From contig OY755178.1 of NCBI GenBank assembly GCA_963576735.1, positions 14,198,001 to 14,262,000 of the forward strand: a DNA stretch of 64,000 bases, written 5' to 3'. The stretch is from Bedellia somnulentella (Eukaryota; Arthropoda; Insecta; Lepidoptera; Bedelliidae). Below the pieces are notes generated by a model, which had not been told where the DNA came from, ran no database searches, and saw only the letters and a list, made by a program, of their open reading frames with translations. The translations under genes and the position numbers were made by a program. This document shows positions 45,961 to 56,516 of the stretch, piece after piece; positions within the stretch are counted from its first letter, which is position 1, and each line of letters starts with the position of its first letter.

Positions 45961-47837
45961 TCACTCAATTCAAGGAAGGCTTATACCCCTCGGTGGGAAC
46001 ATAAATAGGCTATGATAAAAGTGGAGTTGTTTATTATTAACAACAAATAGTTCAAATATAGAGAAGTCTCACTTAAATAAGTATATTTATACCGGAATTG
46101 GAAGCTTGCAAATTCAACCGCACTATTCTGTACATTCTAGAATGTACATTGTGAGACAGTTACATATTTATCAAAGCGGGCACGTTCCTCTACGAATATT
46201 TAATTTTCAGTTCACACGACATACACAGCGTGTTACTAACACTTTATAAATATTAATAAAGCAACACCAACTAACGATCGTGTTATTTCTAGTTCGGTTT
46301 TCTATAAAATTTGACGTATTAAAATGAAAAACGAAAAAGTTTTTTCATGGAATGCCTTTTACCTCTATACAAAAATAACACACGACTGTTCTTTATCATT
46401 TTTAACGTAATGCTCTTGCGTTGTATATATTCTAAACAATATTATATGAATGTAAAAAATAATGTTCAGAAAAACAAGCTTAAATAGTTTTTATTTCTAA
46501 ACACTGTAATATTTCTTAAATCCATCTTCCGATGAGACAATATTGTTTAGTAGGATTAATGTATTTAATTATAAAACAATACTTTTTGTTAATATTTATT
46601 TTTACGATAGACAATAAAGTGACATGGAATCTATTCTATCCTGAGTTTACTCATTGTTACTATCATTTATTTGTATTCAAAATCTAAAATTAAAATATAA
46701 TAAGAAATCTTTTTGGTGTAATATGCTTACGGTAGTCTGACTATAACCAGCAACAAAAAATAAACCCCAAACCAATAGTATTTGCATTGAGTTATAAAAA
46801 AAACGAGAAATCGATAACCTCCTCCTTTTTAGAAGTGGGTAAAAAACGTTTGCCTTCTGATCTTACAAATAAAACTGTAACAATTACAAACGTTTACAAC
46901 CAAACCATCTCAATTCTCAACATAGGCCTATTACATTGTAGAGTGTGAATAACGCAACTGGATACAAGTTTTGAGCCTAGTTTTTCCAATATTTAAAGCG
47001 ACCAGTTTCAATATTCAAACACGGTGTATACCTTGAAATGAGTTTTTTATTATTTTCTAAAATGTCATCGACCGCTCCGTGCCGGCGCCACCAAGCTATT
47101 ATCCTAAGAATTGCCAAGACAGCTATAATTATTATTAAACACTCGATATGAACAAGCTATTACATCTACTGTTCTAATTAGCGAAGCACGCGCATATTAG
47201 AATAAGGATTATAGCTGTGATGCTATCGATATGATATTGATACCTCGCGAGATGGGCTTCTGAATTTTGATGAATAATTGAGTTCCAATCAAGATTTTGC
47301 TTATCTTTAAAACCATGTATGTTACCACGAGATTAAAAAAAAAATGTTAAAAGTTTTTGTAGCTTCTTCTTTTTATAAACACTTTACAAAGCAATGCTTA
47401 AAGTTTAGACGTTCAAAAAGTATCTATAAAGTTCTTATTTTGAGTAAAAATATTGTGTTTGACATATGATTTGTGCTCCTGCTAAATACCCAACTTTTGT
47501 AACAATTGTTTACTTACGAATAATTCGTAGATTGGAATTACGGTAATCATTTTTTATTCCAACACTATCCAGTAATGTGTTTATGTATGAATACATAATT
47601 CGGAACAAAACAACCAAACAAGAACGTATCTTCCGAAGTGAGGAATAAATGAATATATTATGTAAAAAAGTGTTCATATGCATCAAATTTCCCGGCAATA
47701 GAATCACGAATATATTATGTTAATGCATTGCTTTATACTGTTTCAAGTCCAATCAACCATTAAATTGAAACAATCACCGTAACTCAATGATACTTTACTA
47801 CTCAATTAGTGTACATTTGTAACACCTCGCGAAATGA
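45961..47837. other. unassigned AT-rich DNA
   Basis: A balanced patch at 47060-47240 (CCGTGCCGGCGCCACC, TCTAATTAGCGAAGC) has regulatory-like words and no frame. GCTTAAAGTTTAGACGTTCA at about 47397 repeats the sequence at about 45528, an isolated dispersed match. Confidence 0.4.
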
Positions 47838-48075
47838 CGGGTTAGAATAGCGTAACCACCTTTCTTCCCACGAGTCGTGTAGAAAGTGATTTAATGTAAA
47901 TCTTTAAATTTTAACATTTAAAACATAAATTAATTTCTTTCTAGATATTTGTTTTGTTAATTTATATATTATCATAAGTTTAATCGCCAAAAAATATAAA
48001 CTTTCATAGTAAGTACTCTTATTTCGAAATATTCGATACCCCGTTTTTGGATCGAAGCCGTGAGTATAAGTATGT
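47838..48075 (+). mobile_element. SINE-A, highly degenerate
   Basis: ACGGGTTAGAATAGCGTAAC and TTTCTTCCCACG at the head, then CGATACCCCGTTTTTGG and GAAGCCGTGAGTATAAGTATG at the tail, with unrelated drift between. Confidence 0.5.
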
Positions 48076-48399
48076 CAAACAGAAACAAGTAAGAAACAAA
48101 AAAAGCTTTCAAACACTTAGCTCTCTTCATAATGAAAGCACTGATGGTCCAATCGTCAAGAACTGTCAGTAAATTTCTCATACAATCAAAAATCATACTT
48201 TTGTTTTAATTTTAATTCGATGTGTTAATTTTTTACAATGTTAGGTCACGCAATAACTTTTACCGGCTGAACGAATTTGGAACAAACTGTCTTGACCTTT
48301 TTTATTCACACAGCAATTTAACAGCACATACGACATGTAAACAAATGTGGAAGCCAGGTGAAAATTAGCTGGCTTTGTTTTAAAATTCAAATTCAGGAT

Positions 48400-48495
48400 C
48401 ACTCCCGTTCTTCAGGCCTTTTAATGGAATGGAGTGGAGTTATAATACTAAAGCTCTAGTTATCCCTTTTACGGTTTTCAAGCCGTGAGTATATT
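48400..48495 (+). mobile_element. SINE-A 3' remnant
   Basis: GTTATAATACTAAAGCTCTAG, TTATCCCTTTTACGG and AAGCCGTGAGTATATT. Confidence 0.55.
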
Positions 48496-49014
48496 ACAAA
48501 TAATTGGTAAAACAGTTGTGTTGTAAATTTATAAATGTAACAAACATAGTAAATGCCTGTTTTTCCTTTCATAGGCGTATTTTTTTCCTGTTCTAACACT
48601 TACTCTTTTTAGAGGGGAAAGCAGACAAAAGTCTGTCTTTATTTAAATACTCAAGTATATGTCGCTTAAGGCGATACAGCCAATTTTAATGAATACGTTA
48701 ACAAAAGACGTTCTAAATACTATAGGTTGAGTCGGCTAATTTCCTTTTTTTCCATTACTGTAACAAAAAGTAATTAAGTTTAATTTCTAATTTACGACAC
48801 GTATGTCTTACGTTGTACTCCTTTCACTGGCTTTTGTAGCTCAGACTGCTGCTAAATGATTTTAAAACTATGGCATGATATGTTTAGATATATTTTTTCC
48901 TATATGGAGCTTGAAATATTACTACCAAATTTTCTAAGTTCATGTTCACAAATTTACAGGATTTATCATCTATCAATTATTATGGTGCCCAAAACATCCT
49001 CAGTGGAAGTCTCA
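48496..49014. other. unassigned AT-rich DNA
   Basis: Nothing recognised. Confidence 0.4.
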
Positions 49015-49050
49015 ATACAACCAAATGGGAACTAATGGCGTGATTATGTG
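49015..49050 (+). mobile_element. LINE-B extreme 3' end
   Basis: CAACCAAATGGGAACTAATG then GCGTGATTATGTG: half of the stem-loop block and the terminal word, butted tail to tail against the next SINE-A. Confidence 0.65.
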
Positions 49051-49051
49051 T

Positions 49052-49308
49052 ACATACATACATATACTCACGGCTATAAATCCCTTAACGGGGTAGCCAG
49101 AGCTTTGGAATGAGAAATTCCTCAGCCACTTTTGGAAGTTGATGGGAAAAAGATGGTAATAAAAAATGATTTTGGTGACGGGTCTCCAACCACATCGCCC
49201 AAAAATCACTTAAAAAGCCCCTATACCCTTAGTCGCCTCTTACGATCACCCACGGGTAGAAATGGGGTAGTGTTATTCTAAGCCGACACTACACGGCAAC
49301 ATAGCAAA
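49052..49308 (-). mobile_element. SINE-A, full length, inserted at a LINE-B tail
   Basis: TGATTATGTGT at 49041-49051 and 49309-49319 is an 11-bp duplication; the left copy is the LINE-B terminal word itself, so this SINE-A is the younger insertion. Some extra bases (AACATAGCAAA) separate the usual 5' end from the right duplication. Confidence 0.88.
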
Positions 49309-49319
49309 TGATTATGTGT

Positions 49320-50639
49320 GTTTATTTATTAATGTAAAGTTCCTGAACAACACACAATACTTAACGTAAATAACAACATACATATCCATAATTCCTATAT
49401 TATAATACTTACGTACGTCCGTACCTTAAATAACAATACTTTTTTTATTACTTCTTGCTTTAATTTAAGTTTTTTTTTTCATAAATGGGTAGATAAAAAT
49501 TTAAAGAGTTTTAGTAATACATGGTTGAACTTGGTCAGGTTACGACGTATGTTATATCGTATTATTAAGAAACTTACTGCCCTTGCAAGGCCAGGCTTGA
49601 TTACTAAAAATAAAAATAATGAATAGGAACAAACATACACACAGACTGCATTGCCATATAAAATACTATATATTTAAGAAGCCGAAATTTACCAACACTA
49701 AATACGTAAATAGCAAAATTATTGTTCCAGTATTATCACTTACCCAATAGTAAATTAATCTTAAATAAAAGCATAAAGTATCAATACTTTCTGAATTCAT
49801 ATTTTTTGCCAGAAAGAAAGAATTCTATGTTACTGATACGAGTATGAATATGATATAACTATGTCTCGGTAATCCAGTATGACCATTAATCACTACTATT
49901 GGCATTAATTAACAAATTAACGAACTAAATTAACGCACTCAAACTTCAATTAGAATGTAAGTTAATAAAATTGAACTATGAAATAAAAATAACTTTGCTA
50001 TGTTGCTTTTATTAATGCAAAAAATGAATAAAGTGGTCAATAAAATATTTCAATTGGCACGATGTGTATTTTAGCAAATTAAAGTATACATTTCATAACA
50101 TTAGTGTAATGGAGTTAGTAGTGTGAGACCAGTTTCACTTGTAGGATGTCGTATTAGTGATGTGCGCAATATTCGCATCGAATGTCCGGTCATTATAAAC
50201 GCGTAATTGAGCGAAAGTTTACGACAACGTAACAATAGTTTGCGTGTACAATAGGAAGAGTATGAAAAAACATTTATCTTTCGGCTATGTAGGCATATCA
50301 TTTAAGCTATCTACGTTCGAGTCTGAGAACTTTTGTGTGTTTAAGTTCAGCGGGAAATGATATGCGAATTTTGTATCTTTGACTGACTGATATTTTATAT
50401 GACTATCTTGAAAACATGATTGTGTAAAATATTGAAACCTCTGATTACTTGAAACAAAAATGACATTCTAATAAGAAAATAAAACATAATTTACAGAAAG
50501 CAAACTACTTTTGTACAGCGCTTAGATCAAAGAATGAGATCAATTGATTGATAATTCCGTTTGTGGTTAGCGACAAAACATTTTTCAATGGAAAAAACTA
50601 AAACAAATACAAAAATGTGGTTACAGAGCAATTTATCCT
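49320..50639. other. unassigned AT-rich DNA
   Basis: No gene or repeat recognised. Confidence 0.45.
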
Positions 50640-50880
50640 ATTAGTGTGCGATCAATGAAAAGCGCTGACAGCTCTCACGCGCACTATCGCTTATTACAAG
50701 GTGGTTGAGTTCGTTTAGCGTGTTTATCGATATCGATAAGATCGTCGAGACACGTTCCGCACTAGATCCGCTCATCGCTCGTCGCAGTGGACGATCACCC
50801 TAATGAAATCAAACGCTAATCGCTCATCGCGACATTCACCCCCACTTTCGATCGTAAATGAAAACAACGTGATGTGCACG
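50640..50880. promoter_or_regulatory. candidate regulatory region with overlapping DRE-like palindrome
   Basis: Single-copy, CpG-containing stretch. TTATCGATATCGATAA at 50724-50739 is a perfect 16-bp palindrome holding two overlapping TATCGATA words, the DREF-binding DRE of insect promoters. CGCTCATCG repeats follow at about 50770 and 50820. No TATA box or frame. Promoter or insulator activity is inference. Confidence 0.35.
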
Positions 50881-51442
50881 TTTCTATTTCCAATTTTCCA
50901 GAGGTTATACTGGTTTATTTGTTTGCAGTAGTAGTGTGGAAATATTTGGGATAATTTTATGATATACTACCTTTTTTCTTTGATCTATAAACATAAAATT
51001 AGAATAGATTCAGAAAAAGAAAAAAAACTGTGTTTCATATAGTTATAATTTTTGCTTAGTCACGATATCATAACTTCAAATTATTATTATTTTATTCATG
51101 TACAATGTACAATATGATTTATATTTCTCTAACGAAAATACCAAGTATCAAAATCTCACACTTCCCTCATTATCATTTATTTGCAAATAAAATCCGTTAT
51201 CTTTTCATAACAAGCTGACCGCTTTAAATACCTGAAGAGCCTTCGAAGGAAATAGCCGGAACAAAGATCTGTTACAAAAATCCGTATCTACGCAAAACAG
51301 CTATCTATTGAATTTTGTACATAAATGCCGTTTCTTTAGTCATTTTCTCATTACTCAACAGATACACTAGCTTTGTTATGTCGTCTGCACTAATGAAAGT
51401 GTTTAAGGTATTGTGTTCACTTGATAAACCTAAGTAAAGATA

Positions 51443-51507
51443 ACTCAAAACTCAACATTCACGCCTAAAATAACAGACTTGGCAGAGGTATTAATAATTC
51501 AGAACAT
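51443..51507 (-). mobile_element. SINE-C 3' remnant
   Basis: CTCAAAACTCAACATTCACGC, ACAGACTTGGCAGAGGTATTAATA; the stem-loop has decayed. Confidence 0.6.
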
Positions 51508-51524
51508 TGCCTTTTTGTTTCATT

Positions 51525-51578
51525 TATTTTTAAGGGCCTAAAGAATTTTCCAATTCTGAAGCTCTTGCTTCCCCTTTT
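51525..51578 (+). mobile_element. SINE-A 3' half, left piece of a split copy
   Basis: TTTTCCAATTCTGAAGCTCT and TTGCTTCCCCTTTTT run straight into the GGGTTCCGTA element. The missing end resumes at 52378-52405 (TTAATAACCGTAAGCATGGG), so the element split this SINE. Confidence 0.7.
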
Positions 51579-51845
51579 TAGGGTTCCGTAGCGAAATGAC
51601 AAAAACGGGACCCTTATAGATTCGTCATGTCTGTCCGTCTGTCCGTCCGTCCGTCCGTATGTCACAGCCAGTTTATTCCGAAACTATAAGAACTATATTA
51701 TTGAAAATTGGTGCGTAGATGTATTCTGTAAACCGCATTAAGATTTTAAAATAAAATCTGAAAAAAAAACCAAAATTTTTAGGGTTCCCCATACATAGAA
51801 CTGAAACTCAAAATTTTTTTTTCATCAAACCTATACGTGTGGGGT

Positions 51846-52178
51846 ACATCTTTTATTTATGAGTAATAATCCCCACATGAGGAATTCATGTCAAAAAAAC
51901 ATTAAATTATGTGATAGTTAGGCGTTTCCAACATTTGCATTCTATCTGAAAAGGTAGACAAGTGGCCGTCCGAATTAGTTAAAATTCGGAGGTAGGAAAC
52001 GCAAACACTACTTGAACGTGTAAAAAAGAAACAAAGGATAGAGAAATTTCGCGCTGGATGCCAACTGACACTGTAGCTCAGTTGGCAGAGCGACGGGGGC
52101 GTATACCCGAAGGTCGCGGGTTCGAACCCCGCCAGTGTCGAATTTTTTCTTTCCTTTAATAACATCTTTTATTTATGA
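51846..52178 (-). mobile_element. SINE-D insertion with 17-bp target-site duplication
   Basis: Insert 51863-52161 (299 bp) is flanked by ACATCTTTTATTTATGA at 51846-51862 and 52162-52178, the best-defined SINE-D copy. If TPRT orientation is minus, its 5' end holds the tRNA-like module in antisense and its 3' end is CCTCATGTGGGGATTATTAC. The tRNA-like module on plus is 52067-52140: acceptor GACACTG/CAGTGTC perfect, T-arm GCGGG-TTCGAAC-CCCGC perfect. Confidence 0.85.
52067..52140 (+). repeat. tRNA-like module of SINE-D (not a functional tRNA)
   Basis: Seven-pair acceptor, D-arm GCTC/GAGC and five-pair T-arm are all intact, with A box TAGCTCAGTTGG and B box GGTTCGAACCC. The anticodon arm is only CGGG/CCCG around the 8-nt loop GGCGTATA, with mismatched outer bases, and the same oddity recurs in the other two copies. 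I read this as a SINE head, not a decoding tRNA. Confidence 0.75.
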
Positions 52179-52405
52179 AAAATATATGATGTGTATACAA
52201 ACTACTAACGAAAATTGGTTTGAATGAGATCTAGCCCGTAGTTCTATTTTTAAACGTCATAAATCAAATTACTTACCTAATTTGGCTCCCATGATTTTCA
52301 CACAAACGGGATTTTCTATATATATGATAGTACGGAACCCTTAGTGCGCGATCCGACTCGCACTTGGCCGGTTTTTTGTATTAATAACCGTAAGCATGGG
52401 TATAT

Positions 52406-53019
52406 AAAAAATTTTCAGATTTGTTATTATATTTAATGAATTATTAGCTATTTCTATTTCATATATTCTTCACTTTCAGCAAAGTATAGCAGTAGCGAGC
52501 GATAACATAACTCGCAAAAACTCTTTGATGACTGACAGTAACAGCACTTAACTTTTTTCAAATAGCTAACAACAAGTGTAGTTCCGAGTTAAAAGACCAG
52601 TCTTGCCTTATTTACCTCAGCACCTATCTTCTATCGTTCAATTTAACTGGGCGCGTAGGGTTGACTCGCAATCTTTATATTTTAAGCATACTTTAAGTAT
52701 TTTAAATTATGCATAATTATATTTATGTATCTATTTAATTTTTGTACGCAGCGCATATTTAAAAAATTGCTGAATAGCTTATTTTATTTTATAGCAAAGC
52801 GCCTTTATGTACGAAAATCTTTTAAGTAAAATAAAACGTATTTTGAAACACGCACGCATGAAAAAACTCAAAACATTGATCTACAGGCCGTAACAAGTGA
52901 GACAATATCATCATTATTAGTTATAAAATCATTTAATTGGCTTATTCATAGTTATATAAAAATGTTATTTAATTTATTTTTTTTCTTCTGTTTATATTGC
53001 TGTAAGTAAGTAAATAAAA
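52406..53019. other. unassigned AT-rich DNA
   Basis: Nothing recognised. Confidence 0.45.
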
Positions 53020-53350
53020 AATCATTCCACTACTGGACATAGGGCTCCCATTATCCATCGGCTTCCCACGATCTTGACCAAGTCATCGGTCCACCTTGTG
53101 GGAGGCCTACCCACACTGCGTCGTCCGGTACGTGGCCGCCACTCCAGAACCTTAGAGCCCCAACGGCCGTCTCGGTTCTGCGTGCAATGTGCCTTGCCCA
53201 TTACCACTTCAGTTTTGCAATTCTTCGGGCTATGTCAGTGACCCCGGTTATTCTATGGATCTCCTCGTTACGGATTCAATCGTGTGGTGAAGCTCCTAAC
53301 ATAGCCCTCTCCATTGCCCTTTGGGTAACTGAGAGCCTTCTTATGAGGCA
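53020..53350 (-). pseudogene. RTE-like LINE C-terminus, degenerate
   Basis: The 61-codon frame at 53022-53207 reads NRDGRWGSKVLEWRPRTGRR and then SVGRPPTRWTDDLVKIVGSRW, the conserved C-terminal tail of RTE-clade LINE proteins. Upstream (to 53350) other frames show RLSVTQRAMERAMLGAS and ITGVTDIARRIAKLKW pieces, separated by frameshifts and stops, so the copy is dead. It differs from LINE-B and points toward the window's left. Confidence 0.82.
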
Positions 53351-53455
53351 TTTTCAAAATAGCTACGTCTCTTGGCCGTTTGAAAATTTACGAAAAAACT
53401 ATATATCACTTTAAAAGAAACAATATTATAATATTTTATAATATTTTAATAGGTT

Positions 53456-54165
53456 TTTGATATGACCGAATGCGTGATTGAGATTAATGGTAAGAAAGTG
53501 GAACAAGTGAAAGAGTTTGTATATTTGGGAAGTTTGTTTACTAGGGATGGAAAGTATGATGAAGATATCGAGAGAAGAGTGAAAAAGGGTAATGCGGTAA
53601 ATGGAGCACTAGATAGTCTAATGTCTAGTCAGTCGGTGTCTGAAAAGGCCCGAATGGCTGTGCATGATGCTGTCCTAGTTTCTACGCTTATGTATGGCAG
53701 TGAATGTTGGGTGTGGCAGAAGAAGCATGAAAGTAGAGTGAATGCAGTAGAAATGAGATCCCTCAGAAAAGTGTGTAATGTAAGGTTATGTGATCGTGTG
53801 AGGAATGATGTGATTCGTGAAAAGTGTGGTGTAAAAGATGATATTGTAAGAAAGATAGAAAAAGGAATGTTGAGATGGTTTGGGCACATAGAGAGGATGG
53901 ATGACAGTAAATTGGTGAAAGAGATATATAGAGCCAATGTGGAAGGTAATGTTAGTAGAGGACGACCTCGGAGGTCACATTTGGATCAAATAGGAAATGT
54001 GCTCAAAAAGTCAGGTGTCCGCAGTATGAAGAATAAAAGAGCATGTATGAAAAGATTGATGGATGTAAACGAAGCCAGAGAGGTTTGCCAGGATCGTACA
54101 AAGTGACGATCGATAGTCTCTGCCTACCCCAATGGGAACTAAAGGCGTGAGTATTTTTTATTTCT
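53456..54165 (+). mobile_element. LINE-B, longest copy, 5'-truncated
   Basis: Contains a 214-codon coding remnant (53462-54106) followed by the 3' stem-loop (CTACCCCAATGGGAAC), AAAGGCGTGAG and an AT-rich tail in which the usual (TATG)n has decayed. The catalytic reverse-transcriptase core lies upstream and is missing. Confidence 0.88.
53462..54106 (+). pseudogene. LINE-B reverse transcriptase, C-terminal part
   Basis: Residues 18-30 KEFVYLGSLFTRD begin just after the RT palm; YGSECW is at 78-83, RSLRKVCNVRLCDRVRNDVI at about 99-118, LRWFGHIERMDD at 137-148 and GRPRRSHLDQI at 167-177. These are the thumb and C-terminal motifs of non-LTR RT proteins of the RTE/CR1 type; the exact clade is uncertain. 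The frame stops at TGA (54104-54106) where other copies have TGG, losing the last ten residues (WRSIVSAYPNGN-like). It is 5'-truncated but otherwise unbroken, hence fairly young. Confidence 0.85.
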
Positions 54166-54989
54166 ATCTTTTGTATGTATTTAAAAAACAAACTGCTCAA
54201 ATTAGAAATAATTTGTAAAAATTTAAAAAAAAGTTAGAGAAGAAGACAGAATTGTATTTCATTCGACAAAACCAAAAATGATACCGAAACGCCAAGAAGA
54301 CAGCCCTAGCACGGTGCCCGACATAAAGCTAAGTTAGGACGGCGTCGTGATAAATATTTATCTCAGATATAAATCAAATGGATATCCTCAATGAGGCTAG
54401 ATTAAATGTAAAACGGTCGGTAGGGAATCCTTTTGGTGATCCCGCTTCTCGAATGTTGGATTGAGGTTATCTAAACTAATATTAATATATATTTTTAAAT
54501 ATTATAAAGTGATTAACATCAAAAACATACAATTGGAATAAAATAACAAAGTTCACATAATTATATTGTAATTTATATTATTTAGAAAGTGATGAAAAAA
54601 TAATAAAACACTAATAGTTCTCTACTTCTGCCCATAATTTGTCAAGAAAGAGTTATTTAACAAATGTAGAGTAATTAGAATATGTGATATATAACAGCAA
54701 CTAAAGATGTCAAAAATTTACGAAGATAAAATAGCTGCTCTGTGTTCGATGCTGTTTGCGTTATGCAAAGGTAAGCAAATATCTTTACTTATTTAAGACG
54801 AAAGATGAAAAACTAGAAATATAAGCGAGGCGAAAAACCCTTGCTATAAATGTATAAAGATATGATCGAATTCTAACTTCCCAAATATAAAATCACAGCG
54901 CAAGTATATTCATTTCAAACATACCTCCTATTTGTAATTAACTGAGATAAATTTGAACATTAACAGACGTAGCAAGGAAAGAAACGGCA
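54166..54989. other. unassigned AT-rich DNA
   Basis: A short balanced patch at 54290-54350 (CCCTAGCACGGTGCCCGAC) is all that stands out. Confidence 0.4.
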
Positions 54990-55165
54990 AGTAATTTCAA
55001 TGACATAATTCGATTCGATTCACTTTCACGTGCAGTTGCTATTATCAGTCTATAATCGATCGATTCACTGTCAATTAAAGCTTTTAATCCAATTGAGATT
55101 GACTCGATTGTAATTATCATGTTATTATCAATGTGGATTTGACAGGCTTTGGCTGCTGTTGGATA
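54990..55165. promoter_or_regulatory. candidate regulatory patch
   Basis: CACGTG E-box, CTATTATCAGTC, TAATCGATCGATTC, TAATCC and GTAATTATCA words are clustered. The 79-codon frame on the minus strand has no family features. Inference from motif density only. Confidence 0.18.
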
Positions 55166-55430
55166 ATATTTGGACAAAGATCGTGTTAAATTTGCATTCC
55201 ATTAGTTAATATACACTTACTAATCAAGAAATGTCTTAGACTATGTTATCTCAATTTGAAATGGAAAGCGTAGTCTTAATTTTTTAATTGATTTAGATTT
55301 AGTTAGCTTTTTTTAGTCTAATGTCTTTTTCAACGAGTTATTTTCAGGTTTCTTTTCAAGTACTGTATAAAAAAAGGCTTATAATGAAAGAATTTCATTT
55401 ACAGTTCTGATTTTGTGCATTTTCATGCAA

Positions 55431-55816
55431 TTATATTAAGCAACCGTGATAGCCCAGTGGGTAGAACACTCGGTTATCGTGCAAACGACTAGTGTTCGAA
55501 TCCTGGGTCGGGCCTACACCAATTTGTCTTTTCTAAAGACATATATGTGGTTAATTTATCATGGTTGTTAACGGTGAGGGAAAACATCGTGAGGAAACCC
55601 ACATGGCTGAGTTGTACTTAGTCATGTGGCAGTGTATTCGTACAAAACGGCGATAGGCCTGCCCCCTATCACGTGAGTACACTGTCCATGCAAAACGTGG
55701 GTACTCTGAACACCAGGTGACAAAGTCACGTCATGTTCAGAAGTATTAGTACCTCTGCCAGCCCCTTCGGGGATATTCGGCGTGAACGTTTATGTTACGT
55801 TATGTTATTTATATTA
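55431..55816 (+). mobile_element. SINE-C, full length, best copy
   Basis: Insert 55439-55808. The tRNA-related head has TAGCCCAGTGG (A box) and GTTCGAATCC (B box, 55494-55503). The body is uninterrupted, and the 3' module is CCAGCCCCTTCGGGGATATTC then GGCGTGAACG and TTATG repeats. TTATATTA at 55431-55438 and 55809-55816 is the likely target duplication. Confidence 0.9.
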
Positions 55817-55909
55817 TTGCATTTATATACTAATTGTTTTATTTATAATACTGTTCGTTTAACCATTTCATTTCCACCGTTTCAGCAAAAAAAGCTCTCT
55901 ACTACACTT

Positions 55910-56065
55910 TTACATACATGCATACATATACTAGCGCCGTGAGTTCGTGGGTAGGCAGAGACTATCGATCGCCACTTCGTACGATCCTCGTTCACATCCA
56001 TCACTTTTTTTATACGAGCTCTTTTATACTTCAAACTTCGGACGCTCCTTATTCTACACTTTTGT
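55910..56065 (-). mobile_element. LINE-B 3' end with stem-loop deletion
   Basis: ACATACATATACTAGCGCCGTGAG, GTAGGCAGAGACTATCGATC, then the reverse of the DVNEAREV and RACMK blocks to CTTCGGACGC. The CCCATTGG half of the stem-loop is missing. Confidence 0.8.
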
Positions 56066-56243
56066 ATGTTTAATAAAAATAGTTATTCTTTCTCTGCAGT
56101 ATCGAGGTAAAATAAGTAATAGTATAATAATTGAAACAGAACGCCCCTATTTAAAAATGAGCAGCTAGATGTAAGTTTGCAAAATGGTATGCATTATGAT
56201 TTTCTTACTAAGCACTGAACATTATACAAAGACAAAAACTCAG

Positions 56244-56516
56244 AAATTAAATATACATACATACATCATATACTCACGGCTATAATTCCCTAAACGGGGT
56301 AGCCAGAGCTTTGGAATGAGAAATTCCTCAGCCACTTTTGGAAGTTGAGTGGGGAAAAGATGGTATTAATAAATGTTTTTGGTGACGGGTCTCCAACCAC
56401 ATCGCCCAAAAATCACTTGAAAAGCCCTTATACCCTTAGTCGCCTCTTACGATCACCCTCGGGTAGAAATGGGGTAGTGTTATTCTAAGCCGACACTGCA
56501 CAGCAAATTAAATATA
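56244..56516 (-). mobile_element. SINE-A, full length, with 12-bp target duplication
   Basis: Insert 56256-56504. AAATTAAATATA at 56244-56255 and 56505-56516 is exact, which fixes the element's 5' end at GCTGTGCAGTGTCGGC. Confidence 0.92.

Larger units (their letters stand above)
51579..52377 (+). mobile_element. GGGTTCCGTA repeat, interrupted
   Basis: The left end GGGTTCCGTAGC (51581) and the TACGGAACCC word (52331-52340) are inverted. The right end continues CGACTCGCACTTGGCCGG plus a T run. A CCGTCCGT microsatellite lies at about 51630-51656. This layout is a known, abundant lepidopteran non-autonomous repeat; its transposition class is not certain to me. A SINE-D insertion occupies 51863-52161. 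Confidence 0.75.

Noticed and set aside
52067..52140. Functional tRNA gene
   Set aside because: Acceptor and T arms are perfect, but the anticodon arm has a 4-bp stem and 8-nt loop, the same form recurs in two other copies, and all sit inside a repeat with retroposon flanks.
53629..53937. 102-codon minus-strand protein
   Set aside because: Shadow of the LINE-B coding frame on the other strand.
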